This document shows positions 1-12,281 of a stretch of DNA of 64,000 bases, piece by piece; within the stretch, counting starts at the first letter, position 1, and every line of letters begins with the position of its first letter. Both the position numbers and the translations under genes were made by a program. The DNA is from Anarhynchus alexandrinus (taxonomy: Eukaryota; Chordata; Aves; Charadriiformes; Charadriidae): assembly GCA_008711295.1 (NCBI GenBank), contig VUYV01000617.1, positions 186,001 through 250,000 on the forward strand, written 5' to 3'. The notes beneath the pieces were generated by a model. It was not told where the DNA came from and ran no database searches. It saw only the letters and a program-made list of their open reading frames with translations.

Positions 1-1160
1 AGTTGGGTCCAAGTGTTGAGTAAGGGTCAGAGGAGTGGTGGAGTTAGCGGGATACAGTCACAGAAAATCCTTTTAGAGAGCTCTGGAGAAACCCTCTTGC
101 AGAGTTTCCCTTTGCTTCAAAGGCTAAAGAACTGGCCAAGAGCCCAGTTGTTCACTGTTCTGTTATCTGAAAAAAATGATGGTCACGATCGAAAAACATG
201 AAGTTGCAAATATACCATCTGAGAACACACTGTACAGCTGAAAAGTAATAAAAAGGACTATATAAAAAAAAAAAAACAACAAAAACCAAACCCCAAACAA
301 CAAACCCTCCTGCCAAAGTACAGGCTTGAGTTTCTAAGATTTGTCATCACTGTCTGCAGCCCAGAGCCCTTACTCACCCTTGGCAAAATTCTTGTTGGAG
401 ATAGTCACCCCCAGTCACTCCTCCGCACCGAAGCCCAGGAATTTGGGTTAGGCTCAATACAAAGGAGAAGAGAAATTGTCCCTCCTCGGAGGGAGAGAAG
501 TGAAAGTGTCCTGCCCCAGGGTCACAGCCCTGGTGATGGGGCAGCGTCTTACACCTTTCGCTGCAGCAAATCTACAGTCACAGGGCTGGAGAGGTGCTCC
601 TAAGGAGCTGCAGTCAAGTCCTGCCCCGTGCTGTGCATCGAGCCCAGGGGTCCTCTTCCAGTGCCTGTGGGTGAAGACCTTCAGAGCAGGGCAGTGATGA
701 GGACCATTCGACCAGGGTTGAGCACAGCTCATCCTGCCCAGCCCTGTTCTTCAGTGGCTTCCCCAAAGACTCAAGATCACTCAGCCTCCTGCTGACCTGA
801 GTAACTGGGAATTGACTGTCCTGGATTTTTTACTTCTGCACAGGGGATGGGCACAAACCCAAGGACCAGCAGTTGGGCCAAGTCCCTGGGTGGGACTCAT
901 CCCTCCTCTTGGCTCAGCTGGTAACCCAAATTCTTTCCTCTCACAAAGTGAAAGCATGCACCAAGCAGAGAGTCTGGTTTTGGGCCCCGTGTGTGCATGG
1001 AAGAGCCTCGTGGTCCCACCAGGTGAGAAAGGCTGCAGGAGCGGCTGTTGGAGGAGGATGGTCCTCCCATCTCAGACCTGGGCTCTGCCCTGCCCAGAGC
1101 TGTGCCAGCAGCTGATGCCATTCAGTTGAGGGGCTGCAGAAGTGGCTGCCGACCTCAAGC
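1..1160. other. Unique intergenic DNA, no gene seen
   Basis: No ORF here resembles a known protein; the longest open frames (about 105 codons) lie in GC-rich DNA and overlap on both strands, as chance frames do. An A-rich stretch at about 264-300 (A run followed by CAAACC-like sequence) is low complexity. No splice-site pairs or repeat family were recognised. Confidence 0.6.
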
Positions 1161-1169
1161 TCCCACTTT

Positions 1170-1980
1170 TTCAGCGTGCCTTCTTCATATACTCAGCAAA
1201 TCACTTTTTTTTTTTTATTTGCATATGACTAAACGCTTCTTATCGAAGCAGATAACAGAGCGGGCTGGCTTCTTGCTCCTCGTTGTACAAATACTTCATG
1301 ATATATCGTATCAGCTACAGAAAGTCAGAGAGATTACGATAGCATTATTGACCTCAGGCTTAGCTTATTTCTGAAAATTAAGCTTAACCAGTGCAAAAGG
1401 AGACAGGAAATACCAACAGAGCATCCTGTTTACTGGCGGATTTGTTCTGAATTATCCTTTCCTCCCCACCTGCTCCGCACAGATGTGAAGAGATGAGAAA
1501 CAAACCCAGGCAGGTATCTCTCTGAACAGTACTGACTTGGGGTTTTATGCACTAAGCTGAACAAATTGGATTGATTAAATATTCTCTCCCACAGAGAGTG
1601 CACTCTTTTTTGTGGGGAAGAAAAAAGACAGATAATGTATCTAATCGTAAAAAGGGAATACAATAAATAGGAGCTGTACTATATAAATGGAAAGGAAATA
1701 AATATGGAGGAGACCGCAGTACGATTCTGCAGATGGTGTGATAAATCTGTTTACAAACACAGATATGAGTGATATATTATGAATGCAACATCCTTCCATA
1801 TTTTCCATGAAGCACAGTGTTGCAAAGCCACTCAGATACATCCTTAAAGGGGCCGGTAGTTTTGTTTTTTTTATCTTTGACTACAGGAGCTTATTAGCAG
1901 GTAAATGATCTCAGCAGAGTGAGACAGATAAGGGATTAAAATGGAACGCATCTATCTGTCTGTCTCACAGAGGCCATTTA
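1170..1980. promoter_or_regulatory. AT-rich candidate conserved noncoding element
   Basis: This block is AT-rich and complex rather than simple-repeat, with many transcription-factor-like words: an octamer-like ATTTGCATAT near 1218, GATA-type cores (AGATAA) near 1629 and 1925, and a forkhead core TGTTTAC at 1748-1754 inside an imperfect palindrome (1745-1764). Such composition is typical of vertebrate CNEs. Conservation was not tested, so the enhancer label is an inference. No coding frame is convincing. Confidence 0.35.
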
Positions 1981-2900
1981 GACTATGCCGGCTGAGGGAA
2001 GGAAAGTCCCCTGGCAAAAAGAGACAAGGCGCTCGACTTAAAAGGCTGAATACATCTCACCTCCTGCCAGCAGAAGGGAATGGGGAGCTTTGCTTTTTGC
2101 TGCCCAGGCCACAGAGGAGGTGGAAACAATGTCCCCAGCCTCTGTGTCCGACCGTGCCCGCAGCACCCATGGCCTTCCCTCCCCAGCTGTGCAGACCTCC
2201 CCAGCTGTGCGCCCGGCATCGGTGCTGAGTGCTGCTCCCTAGGGCGCATCCTGACGGTGCATCTGTGCTTGCGGCTCTGGGGACACCCACAGCCCACAAC
2301 ATTCACTGTGATGAATGCAACCCCCTCCTCATTTTGCTTCTCACCCTCAGAGGTTGGTTAGGCCTGATGGGGAATGACAACTAAAGAAGTATGAATGTAA
2401 AAATACTCTTAATTCAAAGAGATTCCCTTGGGAAACATAAAGGCATCATAAAGGCTCGTCCTTTTGCACTCAGCCACTGCAACATTGTGGTTCACGGTGC
2501 TAACTTTTTGGATCATTGGGTTTCCAAAGCTGTAATGTTCCCTGCATCCATCCAACCCAGTTCATAAAATTTCCTCCTCCTTTCTTTCTCAATCAGGTGC
2601 TTCCCAGAATCAGTGTTCTGTGCCCCTCTGTCCTTCAAGTCAGCTCCTAGGGAGATGACATCTGTGGGAGATAAATCAGGGCACGTCAGTACTTTCTCCA
2701 TCCTATGAAGCCGGGGAGAACAGAGCTGCGCAGCACAGCTTTCAGTCTAAATTATTACATGCCTCCAGGATGACATGGATCACAGCAAGGACCTGGGAGG
2801 ACAAGTAAAAAGACATTTCTCAGGGCAGCTAAGTATAATTGAGTGACAACAAAAGGGAGAAAAATTATAGGTCAAAACCATTTTGATTTTTTTGCAGCAG
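1981..2900. other. Unique DNA, nothing recognised
   Basis: Moderately GC-rich at 2100-2300, with a near-duplicate CCCCAGCTGTGC word at about 2181-2212. The overlapping ORFs on both strands (2057-2361) have no recognisable motif. No repeat family, RNA gene or promoter is visible. Confidence 0.6.
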
Positions 2901-2929
2901 ACCCGCTGCCCCTGCTGCTGGATGAGGGG

Positions 2930-3180
2930 CCGTGAGGGAGAACAGCAGCTCCTCGCTGCCCTTTGAAGAAGCCTGAGCGCATCCCGACCCCGCGTGCTGC
3001 CCTCGCAGCCCTCCGCTTCCCTCTGCAACGCTGCTGGGGCACACCGCCGGTCCTTACGAAAAGCTCTTCTTCGCTGCTCAGCTCCTCCCACCTTCCGCGC
3101 CTGTTCCTGGCACTCAGGAGCCCGTTCTGCCTGGCTGACTGCTAATGATAGGTTTTGCTGCTGGGTAGTTCCAGTTTTCA
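2930..3180. other. Mildly CpG-enriched patch
   Basis: GC-rich with about a dozen CpGs, but weaker and shorter than the islands at 12.3, 12.8 and 17.6 kb. The minus-strand 147-codon frame across it (2780-3223) has biased low-complexity composition and no recognisable domain. It may be a decayed CpG island; evidence for a promoter is thin. Confidence 0.3.
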
Positions 3181-5480
3181 CTCTGCCGCTGGGAATATGC
3201 CGAGCCTTTGTATTTTGCAACATGTCAGACTACTCAGTCGCTAAAAAGAAACAACATTCTGGCTTTGTGCTTTCCAAAACCACTTCAAGAAGCGTGACGG
3301 GTTTGTTCCTCCCCTCCTCTTGCTTTCATTTCCACTATTGTGTTTTCCCGTGCAGCGTCTGAGCAGCTCGCGTACGTACAGGCTAATGAAATCATCCTCC
3401 CGCGCACCGAAAGAAGTGGGGGGGGGACCACAAATCTCTATTTTAGAAACCAACCTGACCCCTTGGTGTGGGCCCATTAGCATTGGTAGGAACCGGCAGC
3501 GTGCTCAGTCTCCCAGGGGAGCTGACAGTAAGGGTATGGTGGGAAATTGAGGTGTGCAAACAAAAGGTACGGTTTGCCCCACAGACTACAGCAAAGTTAG
3601 CTGCGACCCAGGCTCAGCACGCAAAAAACTGCTACTCCGTCCTTTTTCTGCCACAGCCAGTAGCTTCAGTTGCCTTCAGATCTAGTTATTCTTGATCCTC
3701 AGCTGTATCAGAGGCAGCAAACTCCCAGAAAAGGATTTCAGTGCATAGACAAAAAGGACCATGGCCATACTGATATAAATGTGTATGTTTTATGCCAGTA
3801 GAGCTTATTCTTTTACAAAGAAAGGAAAACCATTTTCACCTGACTCAGTCCCATCCACCACTATTAGGATGCTGTGTGCCAGCACAGCTTCCCTCTCCTG
3901 GGCAAACAGAAGCTACGATATCGAGCGGTGCCTTACGCAAGTGGTAGATGTGTCCATTCAAACTGTATTGGTAGTGGCGGGGTCACACCAGGATTAACTA
4001 CACCGGTAAAAATAATCGCCAGCGCCTTCTTCCTCCCCAGTAAATAAACAAGTAAATAAATCATCAGGCTGCTACAGGTACCACATACAAATCAAGCTCA
4101 AGTGAGATGCTCAAGGATGTTTATGTTAGGATCTTCAATGGCATCTAAAGCCTTATTTATATTTAAAGGCTGCACTAGCTTAGCTTCAAATGGGTTTAAA
4201 AACACTCTTTGTTATAACAGTAACACTGTCTGAAGATGCTCAATAACCAATTTACCTTAACCCAGTAAGCCAGGTTTAAATCAAGCTGGTGCAGCTGTCA
4301 GACCTTTGCTTCAGAAATGGCCACTGCCACCGGGGAGACCTGGCCAGAAGCGACGCATGAGCTTTCCCTATGACTTTGAGCGCCAAGTCAGCCAAACTGA
4401 TTTAAAAAGCTTTCCACGGTGGCTACGAGCCCTGCAGCATCCTCGCATGCTGCCGCAGACCTTCGGAGGCACGGCAGATTTGGGGTTGGAGGGATGCCAG
4501 GTGGTAGCCAGCACTTGCCCCACACAGACAGAGGGTGCCGGCTCCCAGCTGCGCTGCAGCAAATGGGGCTGCAAAAGCTTCACCCCGGTCTCAGTGGGGC
4601 TTTCTCCCCGCTGTCATTAGCAGACCTGCAGGACCCAAGCCAGAAAGGGATGGGACTCAGGTCTGGATCCCACGAAAATCCTGACGGGGCATAAGGCAGG
4701 CCTGGAGGCTCCCCTGCTCCCTGCTCCGGGGCCCGCACGCTCCGGCATCCTCCCTGCAGCAGCAATTCCAGCATCATTTGGCATTCTGGGATGCAATTTA
4801 TTATTATGATTTGGGGGTCACGTGAGGAGCAGAAACTGTTACTCAGCAACACAGACAGCGTGGTGGAAACTTTCTAAGACTCTCCTGGTTCCTGCTCAAT
4901 GGGAAGCTGTTACACAAGCAGATATTATGAGAGCCAAAACCCTTTTATTACTTCTTTGTTTGTTTTTAAACACCTCCACAGGATGCCATGAGGACAGAGA
5001 AAACGGACAGAGGAAAGAATTCCTACCTCGGAGCTGAAGCCAAATTATTCTCTTGTCTCTCTCGCACGAAGGATCTTTCTCCATCCACTCCCCAGCCAGC
5101 TCATTTTCTCCTTCTCTGCCAAGCGACCTTCAGTCAATAAAGTCTAAATCCCTGAACGAGCGTGTCTGCAAACCACACGCTCTAAGAAAACTCAACAGGA
5201 TGTCGGCATCTAATAGTATGTAAATACAAGTCTTCGGAAAGGTGCAAGCAAGTGACTTTTCTGTAGCCTCCAGGGAAGGCATTTGCATGCCATTTGTCAC
5301 CCCCCTTCCCCATTCACTCTGCGCTGGCGGCTGGGATCACTGGGATCCCACATCAAGGGCTGGGAAGGAGGGAGGCTTGCACCGCACCACACTGCACATC
5401 CATCTGCCAGCATGGGAAAGCAGTCCTGGCACGGGGTGACTCAAAGCAGGGAAATGATCACAGCAGGGAAATGATCTGGC
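3181..5480. other. Unique DNA with small simple repeats
   Basis: Holds a run of nine G at 3418-3426 and, at its right end, a 17-bp-period duplication (GCAGGGAAATGATC at 5446-5459 and 5463-5476). Open frames at 4306-4852 overlap on both strands without recognisable motifs. No gene or mobile element was identified. Confidence 0.6.
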
Positions 5481-5485
5481 AAAGG

Positions 5486-5541
5486 AAATGAAAAAGAAAA
5501 AAAAAAAAGAACCAAAAAAAAAACCCAAGACAAAAAGAGGA
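5486..5541. repeat. A-rich low-complexity tract
   Basis: A purine tract with two long A runs interrupted by GAACC and CCCAAG. It produces the apparent lysine-rich frame at 5488-5712, which I therefore treat as spurious. It could be the poly(A) end of a decayed retrocopy, but nothing recognisable lies upstream. Confidence 0.7.
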
Positions 5542-5879
5542 AGAAGGCTGGCTGGGGTGGGTGCGATGGAGAGCAGGGGGGTGGCAGGCAGAGGGGACAG
5601 CACCTTCCATCAGCCACATGTGGTTTTCTGGCTTCGTAGCACTGGGTCTTTGAACACGGCAAGATTTGAGAGGTCTCTGAAATGCTGGCAGAGACGGGAC
5701 AGCTTAAAATAATGAGGATGTCCGGCCCAAGCCTGCTCACCCTGGCATCGGCAGCAAGGAGCGGCGGCACAGCAAAGGTCGGAGGCTCAGGCAGTGTCTC
5801 CCCAGGCAGGGGCTCGACGACGAGAATCCTGCTCTCACCGGGGCACCCCTAGGGTCCCACTGAGCTCCGGTCCAGTCCG
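5542..5879. other. Unique GC-rich DNA, nothing recognised
   Basis: Mixed-composition sequence without a recognisable frame, repeat or regulatory signature. Confidence 0.55.
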
Positions 5880-6560
5880 GCTTTTATGGGCCGAGCAGGT
5901 TCTGAAGGCTTTAAAAGCTCTTTTATAACGTGAAACGTTTCTGTGACTTTCTGCTCGAGATTTCACGTGGAAACTAGTTTGTGAGCCACAGCTGTAAAAT
6001 GCATCCATTCAGCCTCTTGGGAGGTGTTAACCGAAAGCCAGTTATTATTAAATTGTGAATATTTCAACACGGCCCATTTTAGCAGAGGCCTCCTGCCTGG
6101 CTCAGGGTAGCAATTAGACTTCAAATACTGTTTTTTTCTTACTCCGTGAGGCCTCTACCCTGAATTGAACCCCTTAGATCAGAAGTTGGAGCCCACAGCA
6201 CGAGTCTTCCTGCCTTAGTATGGAAACTCAACCCCTGTGTACATAAGCACAGCTCCACCAATATTAGAAATACACTGATCTGGCTGCCCTTTGGTCCAAA
6301 TTCAGCTGGCCTTTAAGAGACCAACTTGCCCACGTGCATTCTAATTAAGGCAGTTTCACCATAACAATTAAACGTCCAGGGAAATGACTCTGCACAGCTC
6401 CCCATCCTGCTGTAGGAAGCACTCTGCGAGCGTGTTTATACAATCCAAGACAAACATTAATTCATGATGGGTTTTACAACAGCAAATGAATTCAACTTTA
6501 CGTTACTTGCACTCCCGAAGTGTAATCCCCAAGTCCTCAAAAGATTAGTTGCTAATCTGG
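5880..6560. promoter_or_regulatory. AT-rich candidate conserved noncoding element
   Basis: Two motif-dense stretches (about 5900-6130 and 6280-6520). Visible words include the E-box CACGTG at 6331-6336, the homeodomain core TAATTA at 6342-6347, a second AATTAAA at about 6366, and several TTTAT/ATTAAT words near 6435-6500. No coding frame crosses it. It has the texture of a developmental enhancer, but this is inferred from composition without comparative data. Confidence 0.4.
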
Positions 6561-6968
6561 TTCTTGGGAGCAGGATGGGGCTCACAGCAGGTTTTAGGGA
6601 AAAAATAAAAAGTTAAGAAAAAAAAAAAATCCTGCAAAGAAAGGATTGTTGGTGTTGCAAATTCCTGTCCTCGCAACCACGGAAGAAATTTAAAGGGCTG
6701 TCAGCTCCCATCAGGTTCCATCTGAAGCCTGGACCTGTGAGACATGTCAGAAATGTTTGTGTTCTTAGAAAGGCTGCATCGTCTCCCACATAAAAAATAA
6801 GCAGAAGCAGAGAAATTGTGCTAAAAAGCAGGAAAAAAACCACCTCTAGGGCTGCAGTGTACCTATGCGGGCCCCATGGCACATGAACAGCAGCAGCAAT
6901 GGGCAGCAGCTGAGAAAAATGAGGGGGTTTGGATCCCAAGCTCCTGCTCCCAACTTATGCATCACTTA
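6561..6968. other. Unique spacer before CR1
   Basis: Contains an A-rich run at about 6598-6630. The minus-strand 108-codon frame (6613-6939) has no recognisable domain. Nothing else was seen. Confidence 0.55.
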
Positions 6969-7984
6969 TCACAGAACCATAGATTGGTTTAGGTTGGAAG
7001 GGACCTTGAAGATCGAGTTCCAGCCCCACTGCCATGGGCATTAGACCAGGTTGCTCAAAGTCCTGTCCAGCCTGACCTTAAACACCTCCAGGGATAGGGC
7101 CTCCACAGCTTCTCTGGGCAACCTGTTCCAGTGCCTTACCACCCTCAAAGTGAAAAATTTCTTCCTAATATTTAATCTAAATCTACCCTCTTCCAGTTTA
7201 ATGCCATTTTCCCTCGTCCTATCACTACATGCCCTAGTAAAAAGTCCTTCCCCAGCTCTCCTGTAGGCCCCCTTTAGGTACTGGAAGCCTGCAATAAGGT
7301 CTCCCCGGAGCCTTCTCTTCTCCAGGCTGAACAGCCCCAACTCTCTCAGCCTCTCCTCATAGGAGAGGTGCTCCAGCCCTCTGATCATCTTCATGGTCCT
7401 CCTCTGGACACGCTCCAACAGGTCCATGTCCTTCTTATGGTGGGGGCTCCAGAGCATGACGCAGTACTCCAGTTGGGGTCTCACGAGAGTGGAGTAGACG
7501 AGCAGAATCACCTCCCTCGCCCTGCTGGCCACACTTCTTTTGATGCAGCCCAGGGTATGGTTGGCCTTCTGGGCTGTGATTGCACATTGCTGGCTCATGT
7601 TGAGCTTCTCGTCAATCAGCACCCCCAGGTCTTTCTCCTCAGGGCTGCTCTCCAGCCATTCCCTGCTAAGCTTATATTTGTGCTTGGGATTGCCCCGGCC
7701 CAGTTGCAGGACCTTGCACTTGGCCTTGTTGAACTTCATGAGGTTGGTATGGGCCCACCTCTCCAGCCTGTCCAGGTCCCTCTGGATGGCATCGCTCCCC
7801 TCCAGCGTGTCTACCTCGCCAAACAGCTTGGTATCATTGGCAAACTTGCTGAGGGTGCACTCAATCCCACTGTCCACATCTCCGACAAAGCTGTTGAACA
7901 GCACAGGTCCCAGTACTGACCCCTGAGGAACGCCACTTGTCACTGGTCTTCACTTGGACATTGAGCCGTTGACCGCAACTCTAT
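6969..7984 (-). mobile_element. CR1 LINE, 5'-truncated (copy A)
   Basis: On the minus strand this reads as the 3' third of a CR1 non-LTR retrotransposon: the RT C-terminal region, the conserved 3' UTR (around 6985-7040, GGTTTAGGTTGGAAGGGACC as seen on the plus strand) and a worn tail at about 6970. Homology stops near 7984, which is typical CR1 5' truncation. The CR1 assignment is from known avian family structure. The copy is fairly young: its 300-codon frame is still open. Boundaries are good to about 10 bases. Confidence 0.93.
7041..7943 (-). pseudogene. CR1 ORF2 reverse-transcriptase fragment, catalytic Asp changed
   Basis: A 300-codon uninterrupted frame inside CR1 copy A. In order it shows the SGVPQGS motif (residues about 3-9), the palm motif as FAND (34-37) where active CR1 elements have FADD, and then the thumb/C-terminal region ending in LDRTLSNLV. 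The first Asp of the F-A-D-D box coordinates catalytic metal, so the D-to-N change should abolish polymerase activity. The first palm motif (YLDF) and the endonuclease domain are missing through 5' truncation. The frame begins only because of the truncation; there is no initiator context, and it is not a functional gene. CpG decay of GCCGAT to GCCAAT is a simple explanation for the substitution. Confidence 0.9.
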
Positions 7985-8500
7985 GCTGCTTCCAGGTGTT
8001 TGCAGACCTGCCTGGCTGCTGCAGGCAGCTGCCTGCATCCTTGCCACGCTCTAACGCAGCTCGTGGGAGCAGCTCGTGGACAGGTCAATGCTTCTGCACC
8101 CTGCCGAGCTCAGCCCGAGCTGAGATCCATCGACTTGACTGTCCATAACCCAGGCCCTAGCAAAGGCGGTTGCTTCTCATGGCACGACCAGAAAGACTCC
8201 ACACATGGGGCCGTGTCTCTGACTGAATGCTTTGGGCACTGCCTGGGGAGTGAGGGTTTCCTCGGCACCCCTGGCCTCCTCTCCCTCTGGAGGAAGCAGC
8301 AGTGGCCCCATGCTGATGGGCTTGGAGAGGGGTGCCGGTGGGGAGTCCAAAGGCTTATCGCCCAGGAGAGCTGAGTGCTGTCCTGGGGAGCAAAGATTTG
8401 CCCCCAAACCACAAGGATGTAGGGTGTTAAGGGCGTAAATCTTTTTATGGATCCATCCCCTTATGTCTGAGGTTCTGTCCCAGCAACTTTGCTTTCAGGT
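7985..8500. other. Unique GC-rich DNA, nothing recognised
   Basis: Open frames on both strands (8000-8412) are mutually overlapping and lack recognisable domains, so I treat them as chance. Confidence 0.55.
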
Positions 8501-8830
8501 TGCTCAGAGAGGGCTAATGGTTTCCCCTGAGCAAAACAGCCCAATTTTACCCTGATTTTCTAGCAGATGATTTGATGGTCCTCTGAACAGTAATTACATC
8601 AAAATCAGACAGATTAAATCAAGAACGGAAAGTTTAGTCCCATGTTAGGTAAAGAAGAACCAAGACCCTCTACAGCTTCAGCATCGCTCCGCTGCCTCCG
8701 GATCGCAGCGCAGTGGCTCCCTGGCCCACATGGTCGGTCCACAAAATGCAGGAATCTAATTAAATAGAAATAAATACACCCCATTTGCCCTTAGGAATTA
8801 GATTATTCCTAATTACAGCAATCAGCATCT
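8500..8830. promoter_or_regulatory. AT-rich candidate conserved noncoding element
   Basis: Dense in homeodomain-type words (GTAATTAC near 8590, CTAATTAAAT near 8756, CTAATTAC near 8809) and includes an 8-bp perfect inverted repeat, TTAGGAAT (8791-8798) and ATTCCTAA (8805-8812), with a 6-base loop. No coding frame. Enhancer status is an inference. Confidence 0.35.
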
Positions 8831-10060
8831 TCTTGCTGCTCCACATTTATGTGACAAATCAGCTCCCGTGCCAGTGGCTTTTCTTCTAAGTTGTGTCAAG
8901 GATTTTGGAAAGGAGACACCCAGCTCATTTCTGGCAGGCAGGGAGAGATGCCAGCCAGAGGTCTGCTGCAATGGCTCTTTTTCGGTGATCCTGCCTGAAA
9001 TGCCTTGTATCAACCGCTACTAAATTACTAAACATCAGCACAGCCAGTACTCAAGAATTACAGGTATAATACTCGCCTCCACATCTCCGTGACTGGTCTG
9101 TTGGGTACTGTGACTCCCATGGAGCCAGTGAAGACAACCATGTCTTTATAGGGCAAAAATTAAGGTACTGTGAAGAAATCTGGTTAATTCAACAACACTT
9201 CTTCATTCATGTGAGAACTGAACTCCGCATTAAGCAACCAGAAGGGCCAGCGTCAAAAAAAGTGCTGAAAGGGCACTGAAAGAGGGTTTGGCCAGGGGAA
9301 GACATACAAACGTAGGGGGAGAGCCCAATCCTCCCCTTGCCCACAAGGAAGGGAGGGCGTGTGGCCTTTGCAGCGGACCCTGTGCCATGGGGACAGCAGG
9401 CGACGCCAGAAGAGCTGCTGGGGAAGCAGATGGGGTGGGCCAGCGAGGACCTCCCTGGGCACTGGTGAAGCACAGTGGAAGGAGCCGGTTTGCTCCCTCC
9501 TTGGGGAGCAGAGACATCTGAGCATCCTCAGGAAGTCGTGGGAGCAAGACGGGAGCGGCAAAGCTGACTGCTGGCTCTTCTGCTGACTGAGTTTCTCTGC
9601 CTTCCTCAGAGACTGACACCCCTCCAGCCCTGTTGTCACACACCAGCTCTCTGCCTGCTTTTCTGCTGAATACATTCACTTTAGATGATGCTATAAGGAG
9701 GAAAAAAAAAAAAAGCCTTCTGAAGTAGTCTTTTATCTGATAATGAAAATAAAGGACTCTGCTACTGCCAGCACATGCGTATTTCCAGTAACATTGTATT
9801 TAATGGGGTTGATCTGCTTTAAACATCCAAAACATTCGCTCCGCAGCTCTTTTGGTAGGAAGCTTCTGCAACAAAACAACATCCTGTTTTGGGGAGGGTG
9901 CTTCCAGCCGGGGAGATGAAACCGTTAACCGTGGGGAACTCGGTGCTTTCTTTGGACAGGCGACAACACAATTTTCTGCCAAAACCCCAAACTGCACCAG
10001 CAGTTCTACCCAGAGCAAAGGATGCAGACCCATGCACGGGTTTCTAAAGGATGTATGTGC
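8831..10060. other. Unique DNA, overlapping chance ORFs
   Basis: Several overlapping frames of 75-149 codons on both strands at 9207-9679 lie in GC-rich sequence. None shows a domain, and their mutual overlap argues against coding. An A run sits at about 9701-9713. Confidence 0.55.
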
Positions 10061-12280
10061 TCCTAAGCACAGGCTGAGTAAAGAGCCTGATATTTATTCA
10101 CTTTATTTATCCTGCATATATATATTACACCCGTGCTAAGGCTTCCGAGGCAGCTGAACTCTGCTCCCTCGCTCACACACTGATGCTGCAGTAGTGAGAA
10201 GATGTAATTACACAAAAAAGACCTTTTAAGCCTTTCCCCAGAGGGAGAGAGGCAGACAGGTCCTGTGCAGGTTTTAGCTGTGCTCCTCTGGCACAGGCAC
10301 AAACCCTCCTCACTTGCACAAGGATGAAGATCTTCAGGCAGGGAATAGCTCTTCCCTAAAAACCGTTATGATGCAGGAGGTCCACAGGAGAAAGGGTTGT
10401 AGGCACCGCTAAGCCAAAGAGCCACCTGGATCCATATTAACATTTACGGACATCCCTGTTGAAAAAAAGCTACCGAGACACCAGAACGGTACACAAGGAA
10501 TCAGCGTTTTTCCAGCTGTTCTCCACACAGGCTGCAAATGTGACTCCCTCCTATTGAGATCAGTTTTTCCATTCAACCGCTAATGAATCACGGTGGTTGG
10601 TATCTCACCTGGTGAACAGCCCAAGAGCAAACATCCTGAACGTTTTTGTTCAGATAAGGCCGAGCATAGCCAGGATTCCTAATGGCACAGGCAAAGTACA
10701 TATTGCACACATTAAGGAGAACAGACCCAGATGCTGCCAGGTACTTTCCTGTGAGCTTGTCTGAATACGAACGTTACTAAGAGTAACCAGCGAACATGCT
10801 CAGCTACTAACCCAAGAAGTTAAGCGTTTGAGCCGTTTAAAATAAATTCTTGCAGAAGAGTGGCTTAGCATGATTTCAAAACTAATCCACTCCAAAGATG
10901 CCTTCAGACTATTTTCTCTACTGCTGGATGAAAAAGTTTGAAGTCCCTATTTTATAACGCAGGAATCCTAGAACATTGACCGGCTTAACCCTTCACTTGC
11001 TACAGCACTTGGTTCTGCTGTTTCGAGAGGACCTAAAGTTGTCCTCCTAGATACTATCCTTCCAGTTCTAACTCAGTCTTGGAATTAACATGAAGGGATT
11101 TTAATATGGTTCAACCAGCTGGAGGTTTACGATAGGAAATTCTCATGCTGGGGCAAAATGACCTTACTATACATAGTGTAGTACTTACATGTGGGATATC
11201 TTATACCAACACTTTGATCTCTTTTAGTTTTTCCTGCGCAATAATTTAAATCACTTCAGAAACAAGTAGTTGATATTGTTTTTTATTTGCAAAGAAATCA
11301 GTCGTTCAGTCATATCCTCAGGTTTGCATAGTCCAAAGAGCTGCAGTGCTCTACGCCAGCTGAGCATGTGCAGCCATTGATCTTCAAGAGGAAAATCACT
11401 ATATTTAACTGATAAATAAATATACAACTAATATTAGGATATCATTTTATAAGTGATTCATCTCTACACATATGGCTTGCTCCAACACTTGCTTACAAGT
11501 GTTATCAGAACAGGGGTTTGGGAATTACAGGCTTGTAAATCAATTTAGCTTTGTGATAGTCCTTTCCCCTACCTTTCTTCTAGATAAATAGAGGCCATAT
11601 TTAGGGCTTGGTAATGGTTGTGGAGGTTCAGTGCATTTCCAGTAACGGAAATAACAAACCCCAGAATTTATCCCCAGGCTTATAAAAGAAGCCTCAGGAC
11701 TGGGTAAATACAAAATAACTCATGAATATTGGACAGCTTGTTCTGAAATGTGGAACTACAGCCCATCAGTGCATAAACAAGCAAGGAGAGCCAAGCGGGC
11801 TGGAAAGCAGCCTTCCGAGGGAAAAAATGGAGCAGCTCAGCCAGGCTTTGGATGCAAGCTGCTCGAGGAGCCGGGTGCCACATCAGCATGATGTAAACCA
11901 GAAGGGGAACAAGTTATAAAACCTATCAGGGAATAAAAATATTTATTCCCCAGTTCACCTTCGTGGCGGGCTCAGCTTTGCACCACTTGTCATGTAAGTC
12001 AAAAAGAAGACACGTTCACGAACGCATCCTAAATTGCAGAGCCCACTGCTGAAGTGCCAGGTAAATATCGCAACCCACAGTTTCTTTTTCCGTGAAAACT
12101 TTTATGCTCTGGCTCAGGCCACATTTGCTTTACCGCATTGTACACGCAGCTGAAAGTTAAGCCGACCAACTCTAAAGGATTTCTTTTTTTTTTTTTTAAA
12201 TAGCAGAAGTAATTAATCTGCTTCAGCGAATGAATCAGCCTTTTCTGAGCTAGAAACGCACAAAGGAGGAGATTGTGGCT
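10061..12280. other. AT-richer unique DNA, no gene seen
   Basis: Mostly unique AT-rich sequence with a short TATATATAT word near 10120 and scattered A/T-rich words. Parts (10440-10900, 11280-11480) have CNE-like texture, but no motif cluster is strong enough to delimit. A T run occurs at 12182-12199. No repeat family was recognised. Confidence 0.5.
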
Positions 12281-12281
12281 G

